Source: Ruminiclostridium sp.
Lineage (GTDB): Bacteria > Bacillota > Clostridia > DSM-8532
Direction: 5' to 3'
DNA: 10,477 nt
Assembly: GCA_003535195.1 (NCBI GenBank)
Contig: DOHN01000065.1
Coordinates: forward strand, 4,561 to 15,037
Below the pieces are notes generated by a model. It did not search any database. It was not told the origin of the DNA and saw only the letters and a list, made by a program, of their open reading frames with translations. Below are positions 7,676-10,477 of the stretch, piece after piece. Position 1 is the first letter of the stretch, and every line of letters begins with the position of its first letter. Made by a program: the position numbers and the translations under genes.

Positions 7676-8975
7676 CCGGAAGAAAAAACTCATAAAAGGC
7701 AGCATTACAATAGAAACGGCTATTGTAATGCCGTTTTTCCTTGTCATCCTATTATCCCTGGCCTATACCATCCGCATATTCCATACCTATAATACGGTGC
7801 AGGCATCCCTTGCGGAGACAGCGCGGGGGATCGGAAACATGAGCTATTTCTACTACATGTCCGGACTCAAGGATTACTCCGACCAATGGGACCAAGCGGC
7901 AGAGGATGCCGAAAGCACGCTGGAGGGACAGAAAAACACAGTCGTTGATGCAGTTACATCTTTTCAGGACATGATGTCAGGGCTTCCGGAGACCCCAGAA
8001 TCCGGTGATATTTCATCAGCTCAGATAAAGAAGCTTCTAGAAAATGCTGAAAATATCGACGGGAACATGGCGGATGTACAGGCTCTGATCCAGTCTGTCA
8101 TTGCTGATCCCAAGTCCGAGTTGAAATTGTTCTTAACGATATTTACGCAGCACTTAACCTATGAGGTCAGAAACAAGATCGTTTGCTATGCGGCCAGAAT
8201 CAATCTCAATTCGGAGCTGAATAAGAGGCTGGGCACCTCGGGGGATGGGGCCGGACATCTGGGCATAAAAAATGGGATAGAGGGCGTCAGCTTTGAACAG
8301 TCCAGCATATTGGGAGATACCGAAGCCCTTGATTTTATTGTGACTTACAGTGTCCGTTCGCCAATGCCGCTGGGCGCTGTAATACCCGAACTGAAACTGT
8401 CCAATCGGGTCAAAATCATTGCCTGGACGGGCGGAAAAGGCGTTTCTGTAAAAGCTGCGGAAGAGGACAATGGGAAAGATGATCAGACCAGCCTCTGGCA
8501 GGAGATGGATCAGGATAAGAATTATTACGAAAGGGGGCTGGCAATGGAAAATCTGTATGTCAAAGCATTAATGGATGAAAGGGAAAACAGCGGGTTTCAA
8601 GCTTTTGCAACCCCCAACGATTTTCCCGTCATTGATGCCTATACCTTTAACAGCCATACCCGGGAGGCGGAATATTACGATGTTTTTACCCTGAACCCGT
8701 TTATGAAAACCTACCAGAACAACCCTTTGGCCATCACCAGCCAAATCAAAAGGCATGGGAAGCGTCTGTTGGAGTGCGAGGCCCCGGGATATTTCGATGG
8801 TGTCACTGTCCGAAGTATAAAACCTGTGGTTATAATGATTGCTCCGGAAAATGCAGAGCCCTATACCGACGATGCTTTCAGGAGGGCTGCGGAGGAACTG
8901 GAGCGATACCATATAGAGGTCAGATTAGTCAAAGCTTACGGTGTTTATACAGCCAATGAAGAAGCCGGGCATTAA
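7653..8975 (+). CDS. TadE-like protein with unusual C-terminal alpha/beta domain
   Basis: 440 residues from a TTG start. The basic N-terminus (SRKKKLIKG) precedes 'GSITIETAIVMPFFLVILL' (16-34): glycine, glutamate five residues on, a proline in the helix, and one membrane helix, which is the TadE prepilin-like leader. Residues 50-200 are polar and helical and may be coiled coil. 'LDFIVTYSVRSPMPLGAVIPELKLSNRVKIIAWTG' parts (226-260) form the strand region ending in 'AWTG' that marks clostridial TadE-like proteins. The tail that usually follows is replaced by a distinct domain (about 320-430): FPVID (324-328), 'KTYQNNPLAITSQI' (352-365), 'GYFDGVTV' (379-386), a hydrophobic strand 391-397, a helix 405-418 and 'IEVRLVKAY' (421-429). 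This order recalls CDI-type nuclease toxins (see findings). The protein is probably a membrane-anchored minor pilin with an external domain. It overlaps the upstream gene by 23 bases. Confidence 0.78.
   Translation: MNGARGISRKKKLIKGSITIETAIVMPFFLVILLSLAYTIRIFHTYNTVQASLAETARGIGNMSYFYYMSGLKDYSDQWDQAAEDAESTLEGQKNTVVDAVTSFQDMMSGLPETPESGDISSAQIKKLLENAENIDGNMADVQALIQSVIADPKSELKLFLTIFTQHLTYEVRNKIVCYAARINLNSELNKRLGTSGDGAGHLGIKNGIEGVSFEQSSILGDTEALDFIVTYSVRSPMPLGAVIPELKLSNRVKIIAWTGGKGVSVKAAEEDNGKDDQTSLWQEMDQDKNYYERGLAMENLYVKALMDERENSGFQAFATPNDFPVIDAYTFNSHTREAEYYDVFTLNPFMKTYQNNPLAITSQIKRHGKRLLECEAPGYFDGVTVRSIKPVVIMIAPENAEPYTDDAFRRAAEELERYHIEVRLVKAYGVYTANEEAGH
7702..7738 (+). repeat. Perfect 12-bp inverted repeat with overlapping alternative hairpin
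   Basis: GCATTACAATAG (7702-7713) and CTATTGTAATGC (7720-7731) are exact reverse complements around a 6-base loop AAACGG. A second pair, AAACGGC (7714-7720) and GCCGTTT (7730-7736), shares bases with the first stem, so only one can form at a time. A run of five T follows at 7734-7738. The element lies inside codons for the TadE leader, about 50 bases after the start. The symmetry is seen directly; a regulatory role is inference. Confidence 0.55.
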
Positions 8976-8996
8976 GATTTCAGTTAACAATCCGAT

Positions 8997-9005
8997 AAGG
9001 GAGGA
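8997..9005 (+). promoter_or_regulatory. Strong ribosome binding site for the DUF6382-FHA gene
   Basis: AAGGGAGGA at 8997-9005, 6 bases before the ATG at 9012. It lies in the longest gap between genes (8976-9011), which otherwise shows no hairpin or promoter that I could support. Confidence 0.7.
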
Positions 9006-9011
9006 ATTTTT

Positions 9012-10460
9012 ATGGATGAAAAGATCATGAACCCACAGCCTAGATTTAAGTCTTTAGCGGGCAGGAACCTGATGGAGTATACATTTGAGGACACGGCACA
9101 GATTTATGGCTACCAGATCGAAATGATTGCGAATAACCCGGTCCCGGGCCTGCTAAAAAGTGAGGCTATCCGGATCGATGGTGTTGTAAAGCTTTCCTTT
9201 GACATAACCTCGCTGATTCCTCTTCAAAAGGTCTTAGAAAGACGTGAGATCAGCAGAGATGATTTTTTCCGCATGCTAAAGCAGATGGCAGATCTCATTG
9301 AAGCAATGGAAGAATACCTGCTGGACAGCGGGGGGGTTATTTTTGACAGCCGATTTATTTTTATGGACCCGCAGGACCTTCATATGGGGTTTGCATACTT
9401 ACCCATAAAGGAAATGCCGCAGGATCTGGAGCCCTTAAAAAACCTGCTGCTTCATTCAATCATCCATGATATACGCTTTAAAAGCGAGCCCTATGATGAT
9501 TTTATTCAGCGGCTTATTGAATTGTTAAAGACAGAGGAGCTGAAAATCTCTACATTAAAAAAATATATCAGCGATATGGAAACGGCCCACTTTCAAAGCG
9601 CTAAAAGCTTTGATGAAATGAGTTTGCAAAGGAGAGCGCCGGTGGAGGAACCTCCCCGGCAACAGAGTTTTAAGATGCCCGATGAGGCGAAGGAAGAAAA
9701 ACCTCAAAAGCAAGAGGCGCCCCAAGATATCAATAAAGCATGCTTTCCGGCCAAATCATTTATTGTTTCAGGCTCTGTCCTGGCTGCATATTTGATTTTC
9801 GGGCTGGTTCTCTGCTTTACAGGGGTCCTTTCGGCCAATAGCCCTGACTTTATCCTGTCGCTCTTCGGCTATCTCATTATTGGCGGAGCCTTATCCTATC
9901 TTCTTTACACCAAATTTTTTACCCCCGATAAGAAAATCCAAAAAACAAAGCCCCTTGTTCCAGCCGGACAGGCGGCAAATTTTATGGATAAAAGGCCTGT
10001 TATAATTCCTTCAAAAAAAGTGGAGTATGTGAACAGAAGCTTTAGAATACCCGAGCCGGTCTTTCATAAGGCCAGGGAAGAAGCAGCCTGTGTGTCTCCG
10101 GATTCCCCCCAGTATCAGGACCGGACCGTGGTTCTAGACGGAGGCTCAATAAACCACCCTTATCTGAAAGGGGTTCAGGGAGAGATCATTATACTCACAC
10201 ATTTTCCGTTCATGCTTGGCCGGCTGGAGGAGCAGGTGGATTATTGCATTAAAAACCCTGCTGTGGGAAAGCTGCACGCTGAGCTCAAAAAAACGCCGGA
10301 AGGATTTTTCACGGCCGATATGAATTCCAGAAACGGTACCTTTATCAATGGGGAGAGGATCGAGCCAAATCAGGACTACCGTCTTGAAAATGGTTCTAAA
10401 ATCACCTTTGCCAATGCAGAGTTTGTGTTTTGCGCAGGGCAAGACTTGCCTGTAGAGTGA
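9012..10460 (+). CDS. DUF6382 and FHA domain membrane protein
   Basis: 482 residues from an ATG with a strong Shine-Dalgarno site. The N-terminal part (about 18-185) matches the DUF6382 pattern of clostridial Tad loci: 'YQIEMIANNPVPGLLKSEAIRIDG', 'LSFDITSLIPLQKVL', 'AMEEYLLDSGGVIFDSRFIFMDP' and 'MGFAYLPI'. A charged Pro/Glu/Lys-rich linker (about 205-245) leads to two membrane helices (about 249-272 and 278-300), so both ends probably face the cytoplasm. After a second linker comes an FHA domain (about 392-475): 'MLGRLEEQVDY' with Gly403-Arg404, 'VGKLHAEL' (418-425), 'MNSRNGTFING' (437-447) and a final 'ANAEFVF' strand. FHA domains bind phosphothreonine peptides, so the protein may connect the machine to a Ser/Thr kinase. 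The usual 'SRxH' is 'GKLH' here, so binding may be altered. The gene ends 17 bases before the window edge. Confidence 0.87.
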   Translation: MDEKIMNPQPRFKSLAGRNLMEYTFEDTAQIYGYQIEMIANNPVPGLLKSEAIRIDGVVKLSFDITSLIPLQKVLERREISRDDFFRMLKQMADLIEAMEEYLLDSGGVIFDSRFIFMDPQDLHMGFAYLPIKEMPQDLEPLKNLLLHSIIHDIRFKSEPYDDFIQRLIELLKTEELKISTLKKYISDMETAHFQSAKSFDEMSLQRRAPVEEPPRQQSFKMPDEAKEEKPQKQEAPQDINKACFPAKSFIVSGSVLAAYLIFGLVLCFTGVLSANSPDFILSLFGYLIIGGALSYLLYTKFFTPDKKIQKTKPLVPAGQAANFMDKRPVIIPSKKVEYVNRSFRIPEPVFHKAREEAACVSPDSPQYQDRTVVLDGGSINHPYLKGVQGEIIILTHFPFMLGRLEEQVDYCIKNPAVGKLHAELKKTPEGFFTADMNSRNGTFINGERIEPNQDYRLENGSKITFANAEFVFCAGQDLPVE

Positions 10461-10477
10461 TATTAAAGTGTGTAAGC

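Noticed and set aside
8774..8959. Cysteine-rich 61-residue reading frame inside the large TadE-like gene
   Set aside because: It is an alternative frame of a well-supported gene, with no convincing ribosome binding site or family resemblance.
8976..9011. Possible terminator or promoter in the largest gap between genes
   Set aside because: No hairpin followed by a T-run and no convincing -35/-10 pair could be seen; only a strong ribosome binding site is present.

Overview
The window is a single, tightly packed run of eight genes, all on the + strand. It reads as the middle of a Tad (tight adherence)/Flp-type secretion or pilus operon from a Gram-positive anaerobe, most likely class Clostridia. 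This rests on the combination of CpaF, TadB and TadC with a DUF5702-type protein and a DUF6382-FHA protein, a set I know from clostridial Tad loci. Further support comes from strong Shine-Dalgarno sites, frequent GTG/TTG starts, moderate GC, and the absence of any outer-membrane secretin (RcpA/CpaC) or TadD lipoprotein gene. The exact genus cannot be read from the sequence.

Layout, left to right: (1) the 3' part of a CpaE/MinD-like gene cut by the left edge, with degenerate ATP-binding motifs; (2) cpaF, the secretion ATPase, with intact catalytic boxes; (3) tadB and (4) tadC, the paired inner-membrane platform proteins; (5) a 224-residue TadE-like pseudopilin; (6) a 1089-residue DUF5702-type protein with a large coiled-coil surface region; (7) a 440-residue TadE-like protein with an unusual C-terminal domain; (8) a DUF6382 protein with two membrane helices and a C-terminal FHA domain. 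There is no gap over 300 bases. Genes overlap or lie within about 36 bases of each other, and I saw no terminator or promoter between them, so they are probably co-transcribed from a promoter left of the window.

How they would work together: CpaF hydrolyses ATP at the cytoplasmic face of the TadB/TadC platform and drives export or assembly of pilin-like subunits. The TadE-like and DUF5702 proteins have an N-terminal glycine followed by a hydrophobic helix, as in prepilin-like proteins, and would be anchored in the membrane with their bulk outside. The CpaE-like protein probably gives spatial or regulatory control. The FHA protein could connect the machine to Ser/Thr phosphorylation. The major Flp pilin, prepilin peptidase (TadV) and CpaB/RcpC are not in the window and are expected nearby.

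The points most worth a second look are: the C-terminal domain of gene 7, whose motif order resembles contact-dependent-inhibition nuclease toxins but lacks the expected catalytic lysine; a perfect 12-bp inverted repeat with an overlapping alternative hairpin and T-run at the start of gene 7; the apparently dead ATPase motifs in the CpaE-like protein; and an FHA domain lacking the usual phosphate-binding Ser and Arg.
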